NCBI GenBank assembly: GCA_947561395.2
Contig: OX387187.1
Coordinates: 22,487,829-22,551,828, forward strand
Direction of reading: 5' to 3'
DNA length: 64,000 bases
Source of the DNA: Buxus sempervirens
Taxonomy: Eukaryota > Streptophyta > Magnoliopsida > Buxales > Buxaceae
In this document: positions 23,166 to 35,807 of the stretch, one piece after another
Layout: each line of letters starts with the position of its first letter
Numbering within the stretch: the first letter of the stretch is position 1
The notes under the pieces: model-generated
Told to the model about the DNA's origin: nothing
The model's database searches: none
What the model saw: the letters and a program-made list of their open reading frames with translations, nothing else
Program-made: the position numbers and the translations under genes

Positions 23166-23434
23166 TAACCGTACTGAATGTGCGGTTTTTGATATTTTGG
23201 TTTCAACCACTCTGTATGTGCGGTTGTAACCGTATACACAGCACGGTTGATATTCATGCTTGTTGCGTGAGCTGCCACGTGGCTTCCGGAAGCTTCGGCC
23301 GTTGGGACACGTCGACAGCAATCATGACGAGCGTAATTGAATTGAACCGCCCTGTATGTGCGGTTTGGTTGAATTTGCATAGGAACCGCACATATAGTGA
23401 CGGTTATGTTGAAACCGCACTGAGTATACGGTTT
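23166..23434. repeat. Hairpin cassette in LTR C
   Basis: The same GTGCGGTT / AACCGCAC palindrome set as in LTR A, with single-base changes in both arms at several places. Confidence 0.7.
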
Positions 23435-23634
23435 TGGCTGTTTCGGGGATTTGCGAAATGGCTCGATTTCTGAGCCTTAATTACGCATATTACCTCTCTC
23501 TCATGGACTTGAACTCCCTATTTCATCCTCCGAAACTTGTTGAGTTACTCCAATTCAAGCCTTGGAGGAGAATTGGAATAATCTAGAAGGCTTTTTTGGC
23601 ATACCCTTGGGACTCTTCTACCCTCGGCTTTGCC

Positions 23635-23643
23635 TATAAATAG
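23635..23643 (+). promoter_or_regulatory. TATA box of LTR C
   Basis: TATAAATAG followed by AGGGGTCCTCCTCTTGC, identical to LTRs A and D. Confidence 0.65.
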
Positions 23644-25475
23644 AGGGGTCCTCCTCTTGCAAATGGCTGGCAATTTGAAGCATAGAAGCTCTGCAAGAAG
23701 AGGAGAAACTCTACTGGATTGTCTACTCAAAGCTCAAGCTACCTAAGGTAAAGCTCTCCTTTGATTTTCTAGTACTCTCTTTACAATTCCAACTCCCATC
23801 TTCTACCTTTCTGTAGTGTAAGGTCTCTTTGTGCATTTTTGTAGGCCCAAACCTCTTCCAAAGTACCTGGGAATCCTCTCTAGCCGTAAAACGTGAATAG
23901 AGAGCCTTGGGAAAAAGAAGTAGGAATGGATCCTCTAGGCTTAGAACCTACAAGTGATGAAGAGCATGCTATGTGGTCATTTTGAACCTATGGATGTTTA
24001 TTTTCTGATGTTTTGCAATTGCTTATGGAGAAATATGTGAATCCTTGCTCTCAGTAGCAAAGGATTCCATCCTTCTCCTAGGGAGTGGATTTCCACATAT
24101 TCACACACTTTTCACTATTTTTCACCAAAGAAGCTAGATCTGGGATTTCCGTGTTTAATACGGGAAATCTAAGATTATTGGCTTTAGAATGAATTTTAGA
24201 ACTTCATGAGATGGTTTTTGTTGATTTTTAAGAGTTTTGGTCGAATTCACTCGCACACATGCACTAGTTTTGGGCTTTCTCTTCAAGTATTTCAAAACAG
24301 GGCAGCATCTGTGGCCTGTCTTAGAATGCTCATAACTTCATCATCCGGATGAATTTTTGAGTGATTCCAAAGAGATGTGATAGAGGAGTTGGCGTACTTC
24401 ATATCTGGAAAATGTCTTTCACTTTTATGGAGCCGATTTTTGACACCATCTGTTCAAAGTCTGTAAATCAGTTCAGCCCAGATTGCTGAACTTGCCGCTT
24501 TGATGGTGCACCGTTTGCTCAATTTTAATCCGTTTTGAGTGATTCTAGTTTCTGAGTTTTCTTTAAGAAGTCTATTTTCATTTCCAATTGGTTTCAGCAG
24601 ATTGTGATATGATTTGTGCCTTGGGTGCTCAATTGACTCAGAGGTGCTCGCTGGTATAGTCCAGAGCTAATCTGTGGTCTTCTAGGCCTGTTCAAGAGAG
24701 CACACAAGCCACATCTGGATAGAGTTTGGTGTGAGGTTTTTTCTTTGGAAAGATGGCACCACATACTTCCTCCATACCAATTTTCATGGATTTTTATTGA
24801 GCCAAACTCCACGAATAGGATTTTGAAAATGCCTACTTAACACTTTTTCTAAGTTATAACAGCAGATTTCAGATGTGGATATCTGTCTCATTTTGAATCG
24901 GATTGAGTTTATTTTTTACTGTATACTCTACTATATACCAGTTTTCAAATGGCTTTGGTTTCAATGGATTTGGATTTAAATTGAAGGAGTTATGGTTAAT
25001 CGGAGCTTTCAAGCTCTTTTAGCCTGAATTTTCCAGATTTATCTTAGCTTGAATTTTCTTCATTTTTACCTTTATTTCCATTCACTCATGAAGTTTTAGA
25101 AGTGATGTATCCATGAAGAGAGTTCCATGTCATTGGATTGCTCATGTGGAATAATCACATACATTGGTGCTTATTGTAAGCATCTCTTTGTTTAATTTTC
25201 ATTAGCAAACAATCCTTAACATAAGCAAGCATGTGGAAACCGTCTTAGATGGATGAGTGGGGGTGCCTAACACCTTCGCCCGCTCATAAATAATTCCCCT
25301 TACCTGATCTCTGGAGTTTTCCTTATTTTAGAGATAAAGTAGCTCTATTTGGCTTCTATGAACCCTTTGGTGTCCATTCACACCTTAAGATGGATGGTGG
25401 CGACTCTTAGCTTTTATTGATCCCCGCGTGACGATATCGGAAGTCATCCTAGATGACGTTTCCATGTCTCACAAC

Positions 25476-25494
25476 TGGCGACTCTGCTGGGGAC
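25476..25494 (+). other. Primer binding site of element C
   Basis: TGGCGACTCTGCTGGGGAC begins two bases after the LTR end at 25473. A TGG start directly after an LTR is complementary to the CCA end of a tRNA. The tRNA identity (arginine is my recollection for Tat-type elements) was not checked. Confidence 0.7.
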
Positions 25495-27343
25495 TTTTGG
25501 AATTGAGCCATGTTTTGATTGCTTGGGCATGATTGGTTGATTTTCATGAATTGTTTGCTGTTTGCCATTTGTGATAAGCATGATTAATCTGAGTGTTCTT
25601 GTTTTTAGAATACATGAGACTCATGAAATTAAGGCATGTGATGTGTGTATGCTTTGGTTATGTTCAAAGTCATGTTAAGGAGACCTAGCCAGTCTTACCA
25701 TGCTAGGCTACCATGTTTATATGATGAGCATGTTTTGATTAGGACTTTAATGTCATTTAGCGTATGATCTGGATTTTTTTTAAAGAGATGTTTTGAATAT
25801 GTCAAAAGCATGCTTACCATGATTGAATGCTCTTTTGGATAAAATAATGACATGCTTCCATGTTCACATGATTTGTGTGAATGCATGTTTAGATTGAGCA
25901 TGCTAGGTTTTATTACCTTGATATACTTGTGATTAATTATCAAATGTGATCTCTATATCATGCCTTGGTGAATGTGTATGGCTTGTATGGCTACGAAAAA
26001 AGAGTGGCAAGGGTGGGACGTTGTGTTGAATGTGACCCACTTTTTCAAATGCACTTGAGCACATTTTCTATTTTTTACACGGCCTACCTATAACCTATAG
26101 GAAGTTGAACAAGAATGTGTGTAGCTTGGCGCACCGAGGTCGTTACTTCGGGAAGCGAAAGTGAAAACATTCACCTTAGAGGCTTTGAGCCAATGATGTG
26201 ATGATATGGTGGATCTAGAATTCTGGTCATACACTAGACTTGAGCTCTAAGTTGCCAATAAGCCAAAACCCAAAACCCCTACGCGAAGGTGGAGAAGCAC
26301 CCTTTTGGCCAAAATAAACCAATTGCGATGGGAAAAGGGTTTGTAATGAGGGAAGGCCATCTTGCATGGCTCAGGTGGTCCAAGGTATGATATGGACACC
26401 ATTTTGATGGTAAACATGAGGTAACAAGGTATTTTCAATTTATTCCTGGTGATGATTTCTATACTTTGTAAGAATCAAGCTCATGGTGTCCATTGGATTG
26501 GGAGTTTTATTTTCCCAGAAAGTTGCTGTTAGCCTAGGATTGGTGTAGCCCTTAGAAAGAGTTTTTATTCTTCTTAGGTGTCACTCTACCCGAATGCCCA
26601 TAGGAGGCACCCAAAAGTCCCAAATTCCATGCATTGGGTGTCCATTTTTGGGAGGGAGCCTAGGCCCTCCTTTGTATGAATATGGCTAATCCTCTTTCTT
26701 GCAGGAAATTTGTGTGTGAAGGCCACCCAGGAGCTGCTGGTGCAAAGGGTCTTTTCTTTTTTTAGTTTAGAAATTCTCATTCTCAAGCCCAAGGAGGCTA
26801 AATTGTAATTTTATTTTGATTCATGCCCTTGAAGGCCAATTTGTATTGTAACGTATTTCCTTTATTGTAAGGGATCTTTTGGTGCATATTTGTGGTCCCC
26901 CCATGCAATCTCATAAAATTGATGGTACAATTGGTGATATTCCAGAAGTGATATTGACATAAAAGAGGATCTGGAATTCATTTGGATTTCTCATGTGAAG
27001 GTATCACACATTTGTTTAATCCTTTTTCAAGGTTTTTGATTATTTTAGCAAGCTTTCTCATTTTTTTAGCATGAACAACACTTGGCAACCACCTTGTGCG
27101 GGTGAATGGGGGTGCCTAACACCTTCCCCCGTTCATAATCTAATCTCCTTACCCATCTCTGGATTTGATTTTCAAGTAGAGTTATTTTTACTCTAGTATT
27201 TGCCTTTTAGCTCTTTTTGCTTATTTTGAATCTTTTGGTGTCCATTCACACCCCAAAAATTGAATGGTGGTGACTCTCCCATTTTCGATGAGCCTGTGTA
27301 TTGACGGAGGGGAACCATCTCGGTGATCTTTCCATGTCTCACA

Positions 27344-29387
27344 GATCCCCACTCAGAATCCAGTTGCCGTTGTAAATATCCACTTTCTTACCATTAGCTA
27401 AAATCCAGGTCATACCTTTCTTCAACTGATTTTTTAATGATTGAAGTTGCTTCCAGCTGAATGATTGGCCATGTTTAGACATTTCCTCCATGAAGTTAGT
27501 ATATGGAAAATACAAACTCTGCATAATTGTGTCCATAATCCAGAGTGTTGAGCATGCAAGTGCCAGGCAGCTTTTAATAACAAGGCCTTATTCATAATCT
27601 CCTATCATTTGATATTGAGGCCACCATTCCTCCAAGGAAGTGTAATTCGATCCCAATAGATAGTCGCCATGGCTTGATCATTCCTTCCTTTATTCCAAAA
27701 AAAATTTCGTGCCATTTGATCCAATTTGATCAAAGTAGATTTAGGCAATAAAAAACAAGACATGAAATGGTTAGCCTGGGCATTCAGTACAGATTGAATA
27801 AGTGTTTCTCTTCCCATTTGAGATAGAAGAAGTGACTTCCATCCAGCAAGCCTAGCAGATACTTTATCAATTAATTCATGGCAGTCTTTAGTCGCAGGCT
27901 TTTTGTGAATAACAGGCACCCCTAGATATTTATCACATTGGTTTGAACCCTTCACATCAAACATATACCTTAGCAAGATTCTTTGTTGCCTGGGGGTATC
28001 CTTACTAAATTTAATTGAAGATTTTTGAAAATTTAATTCTTGACCAGATTCAGCACAATACTTATGTAACAGACGAAGTAAACAGTGGGCTTCTCGTTCA
28101 ATAGCATGCCAATAAATTAATACATCATCTACAAACATCAAATGAGTTAAGGAAGGACTTCTACGTGAAAACTTAACACCATGAAATCTTCCATCAAGTT
28201 CAGCTCTACTAATTGTTAAATTGAACACCTGCTAGAACAAAATGAATAAATATGGGGAAAGGGGATCTCCTTGTCTAAGTCCCCCCTGAGCATTAAAGTT
28301 GCCGATAGGTGTGACATTAAGAAGGATACTATATGAAACAGTTTGTACACAAGACATAATAAGGTTAGTATTATGCTCATTAAACCCATAGGCTTTAAGC
28401 ACATTACGCAAGAAATCCCAGCTAATCTTATCATAAGCTTTTGAGAAATCAAGCTTTAGAGCATAGAAACCTCTTCTTTTATTTTGGTTCCTTGAACGCT
28501 TAGAGGCTTTCTTCTTTTTGTAGAAGAAATGACATACTTCGTGATGAAGAAGTATATTGTCCCTTATATGTCTTCCTGGCACAAAGGCTGCCTAGTTGGG
28601 TGACACCATCTTATCAAGGAGAGGCCTCAGTCTATTGACTAAATTTTTTGAAATAATCTTATACACCATATTACATAAACTGATAGGTCTAAATTAATTC
28701 AATGATTTGGGATGGGCTACTTTTGGAATCAAGGCAATGAAAGTATGATTAAAATTCTCAGGCATAAAATCTGATTCAAAGAAACCTTGAACCGAGTTTA
28801 TCACATCCACACCAATTACTTCCTAGAATTGTTGATAGAAAGCCACAGGGTACCCATCAGGTCTAGGGGCTTTGAATGGTGACATTTTTTTTAATAAAAT
28901 TCCAGATATCATCATGAGAAGGTACCTGACTGAGAATAGAATTATGCGCTTAAGAAATATGACCTGGTAAGAGATTTGTGAGTTCAAATGCATTCCAAAT
29001 GCGGCTATGCCCTGAAAAGAGATTCAAAATAAGATGACACATGAGATTCTAGTTCTTTCCTGTCAGTAATTTCAACATTATTCGAAGATCTTAAAGAATG
29101 AATAAAGTTTTTCTTTCTTCGGCTAATAGTAGATTTATGGAAAAACTGGTATTAAGATCACCCCACTTGAGCCAATTAATCCGACACTTCTGATACCAAA
29201 ACAATTCCTGTTGAGAAAGGAGTTTATTATATTCATGCTGCAATAATTTTTCTTTCATTGCTAGCTGGACATCCCCAGAAAGAGAGGCTTCTTCTTGAAT
29301 AGCAATCAATTGAGCATTCAATTGCTGTAATTTATGATGTATGTTACCCATGGTATACTTATTCCATTTCTTGAGGTCCCTGTACAC
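27344..29387 (-). pseudogene. LINE reverse transcriptase region
   Basis: Minus strand. A linker (WYQKCRINWLKWGDLNTSF) is followed by the RT block ALKLDFSKAYDKISWDFL, GLRQGDPLSPYLF and the catalytic LTHLMFVDDVLIY, then GGLNIK after the RT domain. The usual FADD is FVDD here, keeping both aspartates. Stops occur at about 28230, 28585 and 27603, and the linker is in another frame from RT, so it is a pseudogene. The left end is cut by the gypsy element; the right end continues beyond LTR D as the endonuclease. Confidence 0.85.
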
Positions 29388-29491
29388 ACCCCAAATTGCA
29401 CTTTAACATAAGAGAATACTCAAAAGGAACTTTAAATGACTTATTTGAGCATTGACATTTGTCAAAAACTCAAAAACTCTCAAAAAAGGTG

Positions 29492-29738
29492 CTAACCGTA
29501 CTGAATGTGCGGTTTTTGATATTTTGGTTTCAACCACTCTGTATGTGCGGTTGTAACCGTATACACAGCACGGTTGATATTCATGCTTGTTGCGTGAGCT
29601 GCCACGTGGCTTCCGGAAGCTTCGGCCGTTGGGACACGTCGATAGCAATCATGACGAGCGTAGTGCGGTTTGGTTGAATTTGCATAGGAACCGCACGTAT
29701 AGTGACGGTTATGTTGAAACCGCACTGAGTATACGGTT
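29492..29738. repeat. Hairpin cassette in LTR D
   Basis: The GTGCGGTT palindrome set as in LTRs A and C, but the segment between GACGAGCGTA and GTGCGGTTTGG has lost 22 bases, removing one arm of a hairpin. Confidence 0.7.
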
Positions 29739-29939
29739 TTGGCTGTTTCGGGGATTTGCGAAATGGCTCGATTTCTGAGCCTTATTTACGCATATTACCT
29801 CTCTCTCATGGACTTGAACTCCCTATTTCACCCTCCGAAACTTGTTGAGTTACTCCAATTCAAGCCTTGGAGGAGAATTGGAATAATCTAGAAGGCTTTT
29901 TTGGCATACCCTTGGGACTCTTCTACCCTTGGCTTTGCC

Positions 29940-29948
29940 TATAAATAG
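29940..29948 (+). promoter_or_regulatory. TATA box of LTR D
   Basis: TATAAATAG followed by AGGGGTCCTCCTCTTGC, as in LTRs A and C. Confidence 0.65.
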
Positions 29949-31765
29949 AGGGGTCCTCCTCTTGCAAATGGCTGGCAATTTGAAGCATAGAAGCTCTGCA
30001 AGAAGAGGAGAAACTCTGCTGGATTGTCTACTCAAAGCTCAAGCTACCTAAGGTAAAGCTCTCCTTTGATTTTCTAGTACTCTCTTTACAATTCCAACTC
30101 CCATCTTCTACCTTTTTGTAGTGTAAGGCCTTTGTGCATTTTTGTAGCCCCAAACCTCTTCCAAAGTACCTGGGAATCCTCTCTAGCTGTAAAACGTGAA
30201 GAGAGAGCCTTGGGAAAAAGAAGTAGGAATGGATCCTCTAGGCTTATAATCTACAAGTGATGATGAGCATGCTATTTGGTTATTTTGAGCCTATGGATGT
30301 TTTTTTGATGTTTATGCATGTGTTTCTGGAGAAGTTGAGTGAATCCTTGCTCTCAATAGCAATGGATTCCAAACTTCTCCTACGGAGCTGATTTCCACCT
30401 ATTCACACACTTTTCACCATTTTCATCAAATAAGCTAGATCTAGGATTTCCATGTTTAATACGGGAAATCTGAGATTATTGGCTTTAGAATGAATTTTAG
30501 AACTTCATGAGTTGATTTTGATTGATTTCTAAGTGTTTTGGTCGAATTCACTTGAACACATGCACCATTTTGGCTTTCTCTTCAAAATTTTTTAAAATAG
30601 GGCAGCATCTGTGGCTTATCTTAGAATGCTCATAACTTCATCCTCCGGATGAATTTTTGAGTGATTCCAAAGACATGTGATAAAGGAGTTGGCCTACTTC
30701 ATATCTGGAAAATTTCGTTTACTTTTATGGAGCCAATTTTTGACACCATCTGTTCAAAGTCTGTAAGTCAGTTCAGCCTAGATTGCTGAACTTGCCGCTT
30801 TGATGGTGTACCATTTGCTCAATTTTAATCCATTTTGAGTGATTTCAATTCCTGAGTTTTCCTTGAGAAGTCTATTTTCATTTCCAACTGGTTTCAGCAG
30901 ATTTTGATTTGATTTGTGCCTTGGGTGCTCAATTGACTCAGAGGTGCTCGCTGGCATAGTCCAGAGCTAATCTGTGGTCTTCTAGGCCTGTTCAAGAGAG
31001 CACACAAGTTACATCTGATTAGAGTTTGGTGTGAGGCTTATTTCTTTGGAAAGATGACACCACATACTTCCTCCATACCAATTGTCATGGATTTCTATTG
31101 AGCCAAACTCTACGAATAGGACTTTGAAAATGCCTACTTAACACTTTTTCCAAGTTACAACAGCAGATTTCAGATGTGGATATCTCTCTCATTTTGAATC
31201 GGATTGAGCTGAAATTTTTACTGTATACTCTACTCTATACCAGTTTTCAAATGGCTTTGGTTTCAATGGATTTGGATTTAAATTGAGTGAGTTATGGTTA
31301 ATCGAAGCTTTCAAGCTCTTTTAGTCTGATTTTTCCAGATTTACCTTGGTTTGATTTTCTTCAAATTTGACTTAGATTTTTCTTCACTCATGAAGTTCTG
31401 AAGTGACATATCCACGAAGAGAGTTCCATTTCATTGGATTGCTCATGTGGAATAATCACACACATTGTGCTTATTTTAAGCATCTCTTGTTTTTCTCTAT
31501 TACTAGCAAACAATTTTTAGCATAAGCAAGTATGTGGCAACCGTCTTAGACGGATGAGTGGGGGTGCCTAACACCTTCCCCCGTTCATAAATAATTCCCC
31601 TTACCTAATCTCTGGATTTTTCCTTGTGTTAGAGCTACTTTGGCTCTATTTGGCATAAATGATCCCTTTGGTGTCCATTCACACCTTAACATGGATGGTG
31701 GCGACTCTTTACATTTGACGGTATAGGAAGTCATCTTAGGTGACATTTCCATGTCTCACAGTCCC

Positions 31766-32587
31766 AAGCAAGACTTTGAAGCTTACGGCAGAGGGGAAGA
31801 GAAGTAGCTTGGTGCTTCCAGGATTCTGAAATGACAGAAGCACATGTCTCTTCATGAAGCCATAAAGCTTCAAATCTTAATGGTCGAGAACGACCTCTAT
31901 TTTCCCTGAGTAATTCTAATAACATGGGACAGTGGTCAGATCCATTAATTGCTAGAGAATATAAAATGGGAGAAGGAAATAAAAAAAAAATGTGTTAACA
32001 AATCCCCTGTCAGATATTCTACGAAACCCTTGTTGTCCATTGGACCATGTAAATTGGGGGCCTTTGATTGGGAGCTCACACAAATTACAACTATCAATGA
32101 AGGACAAAAACTTTGTTGATTGCCTCCGATTGAGCAGCGAACCACCTCTTTTATCTGCTGCATTTATCATGGCATTGAAGTTGCCAATAATAATCCATGG
32201 AATGTTGTAGCTATTACACAAGGACTCAATCAAGTTCCATTGCTTTTCCTGCACTTCAACTCGAAAATCGGCATGAAGAAACAAAACATAGCAAGTTTTC
32301 TCCTTATATGACAATTGCATTTAAATCAACCAATTAGTAGTGAACAAGATAGTGATTGAAACATTCTGATTCCACATTAATAAAAAACCATTTCTCCGAC
32401 CATCAGGTGGTTGCACATGGAATGAGGTAAAACCTGTTCTTTGCGCTACTCTCGTAGCAACTTTATCTTGCGCAAACGTTTTAGATAATAAAACCACATC
32501 AGGACAATGAGAATAAATCTGGTCTTTTAGGTGTTGTTGTGTCGCAGGGCGACCCAACCCGTGACAGTTCCAAAACCAAAATTTCAT
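31766..32587 (-). pseudogene. LINE endonuclease domain
   Basis: Minus strand from ATG 32587: MKFWFWNCHGLGRPAT is the usual start of plant LINE ORF2 with the first endonuclease motif. PWIIIGNFNAMINAADKRGG is the conserved metal-binding block, where GDFN is usual; here GNFN changes the aspartate. A stop lies at about 32321 and a frameshift near 31990. It is a remnant without expected activity. Confidence 0.85.
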
Positions 32588-33012
32588 GATGGAAGACCCC
32601 CGGGGGAGTCACTTGATTTAAAAGAACTGTTAGAGAAGGATTGGGGTAATTTCCTTTTCTTAGATGGGTAGTGAGTATCTCCAAGTTCAATGTTATCAGG
32701 TGAAATCTCCTGGATGATGATCGGTTTGTTTTGCATGTCCTTTCTTCTCCAGGTTTCCTAATTTTTGATTGAAACAAAGGTAGGCTTCGACTTATCTCAG
32801 TTAAGCTCAGATGTGGTGTAGAAGGCGAGAGAACAGAAACTTGTAATATATCTTGGGCTTTAGGATGAGACGGTAAACCAGATGAGCCAAACTAGAAAGA
32901 AGGATTATGGACGTTGGCCTTAGAAGGCAAAGGGCTTGAGAATGTAATAGGGCCTTGAAAAGAGTTGGAGCCCCAATGTGTACCCCCATCTGAATAAATT
33001 ATAGTACTATGA

Positions 33013-33990
33013 TCATCGAACTGGCTTGGGCTGGGCTGGGCTTATTGGAACCCCACTTGATTCCTCAAAATCCTCCCTAGATGGGTTGTTGTTATTATCT
33101 AAATTGGGCCTTGGTCCAACCATCTGGACTAGATTCATACCTTCATCCGAGTTCCTTGAGTCTGTGTTCCTTGTAGGCGAGTTAAGTGAATCAGACTCGG
33201 TCTTCTTTCCCTTAAGGGTTTTTTGAAAAAAAGGACTTCTACTTCTTCTGCAAGAGGACTTGTTAGCTTGAGAATATAATGGATTTAAATCGGAGGGTAA
33301 AATACAGAGAGTTTGGCCAGAAGGGATTTGAGAGCATGTATTCAGGATATGACCAATGAAACTGCAATAAAAACAAAAATCGGGAATACATTCATAAGAG
33401 AATGTTACCAAAATTTTGTTGTAGTGTAGATCTTTAACATAGGTTCTTGCCAGCAGAGGCTTGGTCAAAGATAAACTCCATTTAATACCAACATTTGGGT
33501 AGTCATGAACCTCTGGTATCTCAACTTCCATGACTGTGCCATAAGATGAACCTAGTCGTCGAACCACTTCCTCCTCCATATAAACCCTAGGAAGATCTTT
33601 GAGTTGAGTCCACACTGCAAACAATGAATAGTAAAATTTTTCAGCATCCTCTACTTCAGATATCTGCTCAAGAACAGTGATATTATTATTAATGAACCAA
33701 GGATGACCCTCTAAAACAAGCATAAGAGTATCCTGAGATAAAAGAGCAATCAAAAATCGAGAAGAAGAAATGGCGGATATCAGGACATCTTTGGGTAATC
33801 ACCAAGCCCTTTCGGCGAAGTTCCTGATGGTATTCACTGACATAGAAACGCCAAAAGTATCAACAATGATAGGGAATCGCAATTTTGATGCCAAACAAAT
33901 TTTCTCCTCCTGTTTTAAGGAGAACACCGAATCTGGATGGGATGGAAGGAATAATAATTGTAAGTGGTTTGTCACCTCATCCATAGCCAT
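33013..33990 (-). pseudogene. LINE ORF1 (DUF4283 and zinc knuckle)
   Basis: Minus strand. The N-terminal part (NHLQLLFLPSHPD ... NTIRNFAERAW) and VLEGHPWFINNN with LFAVWTQLKDLPRVYM are typical of the DUF4283 domain of plant LINE gag-like proteins. The zinc knuckle CFYCSFIGHILNTC fits CX2CX4HX4C. A TGA at about 33799-33801 splits the frame. The C-terminal part is serine- and asparagine-rich. Confidence 0.8.
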
Positions 33991-34399
33991 CCAAGGAGCC
34001 TCTGATAACCTAGAACCTAGAGACAGCTAGGCAACAACTCAAAATAATCTACAACTAAAGAGATATTCAGGCAAATGCTTGGGCTATTAGAAGACAAAAC
34101 CAGATGATTGAAGGATGATAAACTCAGTCAGATACAATGAACTAGGTCTGAAAGTGAAAACGAGGCCTATAGCAGAGGGGGATAGAAAAAAGTGTTAGGA
34201 GAACAAGACGAAGGAAATGTGACCACCATTAACTGTTGCGAACTTTCCTTAGAGAATAAGGAAGACGGAGCGGGTAAGGGTTCACATTCCACGAGGCGTC
34301 TCGAGCCACACACCCCGTATTTTTCTGAAATAATTGCTAATAAATTAAAAAAACAATGTAATTTAATGTTCTATTCCCTAAATTCCCTACACGATTAAA

Positions 34400-35132
34400 T
34401 GTGTTTGTCTCGACTTGATGGTAGGTTGGCAACTTCACTATCATTAACCTACAATTCATGCCTGTTCAATTTATGGAGAGGGTCAAAATTTCATTTGAAG
34501 TTAAAGTTGCTACAAGTCAATATTATACTTATTATTTACCAATTTTGATGATTTTCTAAGTTTAAATGGAAGCTTAGTATAATAAATAAAGCTTCCTTGT
34601 TATCATATTTATCCTCCCAATAAAAAGTTTAGAAAACTAAAACTTGAGTTATGGCTCTTGAGGTTTGTTTGTATATGATTAAGAATATACATACATCATC
34701 TATACAGCCAAGACCCTCTTTTCTCATTGACACGTGTATGACTTGCTAACTGCTTAACATTATATAACCAAGACACCGTCCTCTATTTTTTTCGAATTTG
34801 CTATGCGCATAGCGTATGTACTCCCCCAGTGTCTATTAAAGACTACTAATTCCTTTCAGAACACTTTGGCAATGAATATGTCAAATGAAGTGGACTAGTG
34901 ATTCAACCAATGTGGACTAGATTCAACCATTGAACCAGTCATCGAACCCAAAAAAAATGAATAGATGAATTAAAAGATACGACATTGTATTCATCACAAA
35001 TTACTTTTTGCTAATTTGCTTTATTAAGAAATAGAAAATGGTCAAATTAGATTGAACAATGACATGAACTTGGTTTGACCAATTTTATGACAAATTTACT
35101 ACATCAGTTACCACACCAATACAAAATAACTT
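34400..35132 (-). other. 3' flank of the SABATH pseudogene, shared with the intact copy
   Basis: Read on the minus strand it matches 58987-59850 closely (TTGGTGTGGTAACTGATG, GTCAAACCAAG, the CTATGCGCATAGC palindrome). The duplication of the SABATH locus therefore included at least 0.7 kb beyond the stop codon. No gene is seen. Confidence 0.75.
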
Positions 35133-35677
35133 TTAAATTGCATGATTGTAATACCTTTCTCTTTTGATCACAGAAACAACTACATTTACAAATGTAGTCT
35201 TCTCTTCTGACATGCAATTAGCAACAATCTCCTCATACCTTAAGAACAAGGCATCCATTATTTCTCCACCAAAGTGGCTAACCAGCATGGGCTCAGCCAC
35301 TACTCTCATACAGGTTGCAACATTGTACCCATTGATGGAGTCTTTGTTTTTGAATTCGTTGCAATCACCATCTTCAACATCGATATTGCATATATTCCAA
35401 TCAACTTCAGAAACTTCAAGGCGATCAATGACAGATGATCCTTCTTTTTGAACCAAATATTTTAGTTCTATGTATTGGAGTAAAGAGAGTCTATGTCTGT
35501 AAAATCCTGAATTTTAATATAATTAAAATTTGAATTTTATAATGTTTATTAATCATGTGGCATATTTTATGCAGAAAATTAATATAACAAGAAGAATTGG
35601 AGGCATTGGGTTAATTAAAAAGGGTAAAAGGAATGTGCTGTTAAGGTAAGTATTTAAAGTTTCTATTTTATGTAGGA

Positions 35678-35712
<35 letters not shown>

Positions 35713-35798
35713 AGGGTGATTGGGTGATATTGTAGGGTGGTTATCTGGAGGAGCATGTAGAGAATCACAAGAAGTTGAATTTCAGTTTGGGCAGAAAG

Positions 35799-35807
35799 TA
35801 TATAAAC
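35799..35807 (+). promoter_or_regulatory. TATA box of LTR H
   Basis: TATATAAAC about 300 bp into the LTR, in the sequence AGAAAGTATATAAACGAGAG. It marks the probable LTR promoter in + orientation. Confidence 0.5.

Larger units (their letters stand above)
23054..26929 (+). mobile_element. Element C: 5' LTR, primer site and leader only
   Basis: An LTR of 2420 bp (23054-25473, TGTAGATGCCCC ... TGTCTCACA) is followed by a primer binding site and about 1.4 kb of leader without coding. No polypurine tract or 3' LTR is present. ATTGG occurs immediately before (23049-23053) and after (26930-26934). Beyond that point LTR B resumes without loss, which makes 26929 the true right end. The right end reads GATGGTACA, not an LTR end. 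It is a gypsy element of the same family as LTRs A, B and D, truncated or integrated abnormally. Confidence 0.7.
21003..27343 (+). mobile_element. LTR B: 3' LTR of the large gypsy element, split by element C
   Basis: It begins TGTAGACACCCC after a polypurine tract and ends CATGTCTCACA. The two halves, 21003-23053 and 26935-27343, join at ATTGG and are colinear with LTRs C and D. They carry the same 3' landmarks, GGGGGTGCCTAACACC and GGTGTCCATTCACACC. Restored length is about 2.46 kb. The flank GATCC (27344-27348) should be one copy of the target duplication; the partner lies to the left of the window. Beyond it the LINE sequence resumes. Confidence 0.85.
29381..31760 (+). mobile_element. Solo LTR D inside the LINE
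   Basis: It begins TGTACACACCCC and ends ATGTCTCACA, with target duplication GTCCC at 29376-29380 and 31761-31765. It is nearly identical to LTR C over long stretches. The clearest difference is a 22-bp loss in the hairpin cassette. It interrupts the LINE between endonuclease and reverse transcriptase. No internal region is present. Confidence 0.92.
27344..34330 (-). mobile_element. Decayed LINE, split by LTR D and cut by the gypsy element
   Basis: Minus-strand parts in order are a gag-like ORF1 (33990-33013), an endonuclease (from 32587), a linker (29387-29091), reverse transcriptase (28582-27605), and part of the post-RT region running into LTR B at 27344. The usual plant LINE order is kept. 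The 3' end with RNase H and zinc-binding parts would be left of the gypsy insertion, outside the window. The 5' end near 34330 is approximate; no target duplication could be fixed. Many stops and frameshifts show it is dead. Confidence 0.8.
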
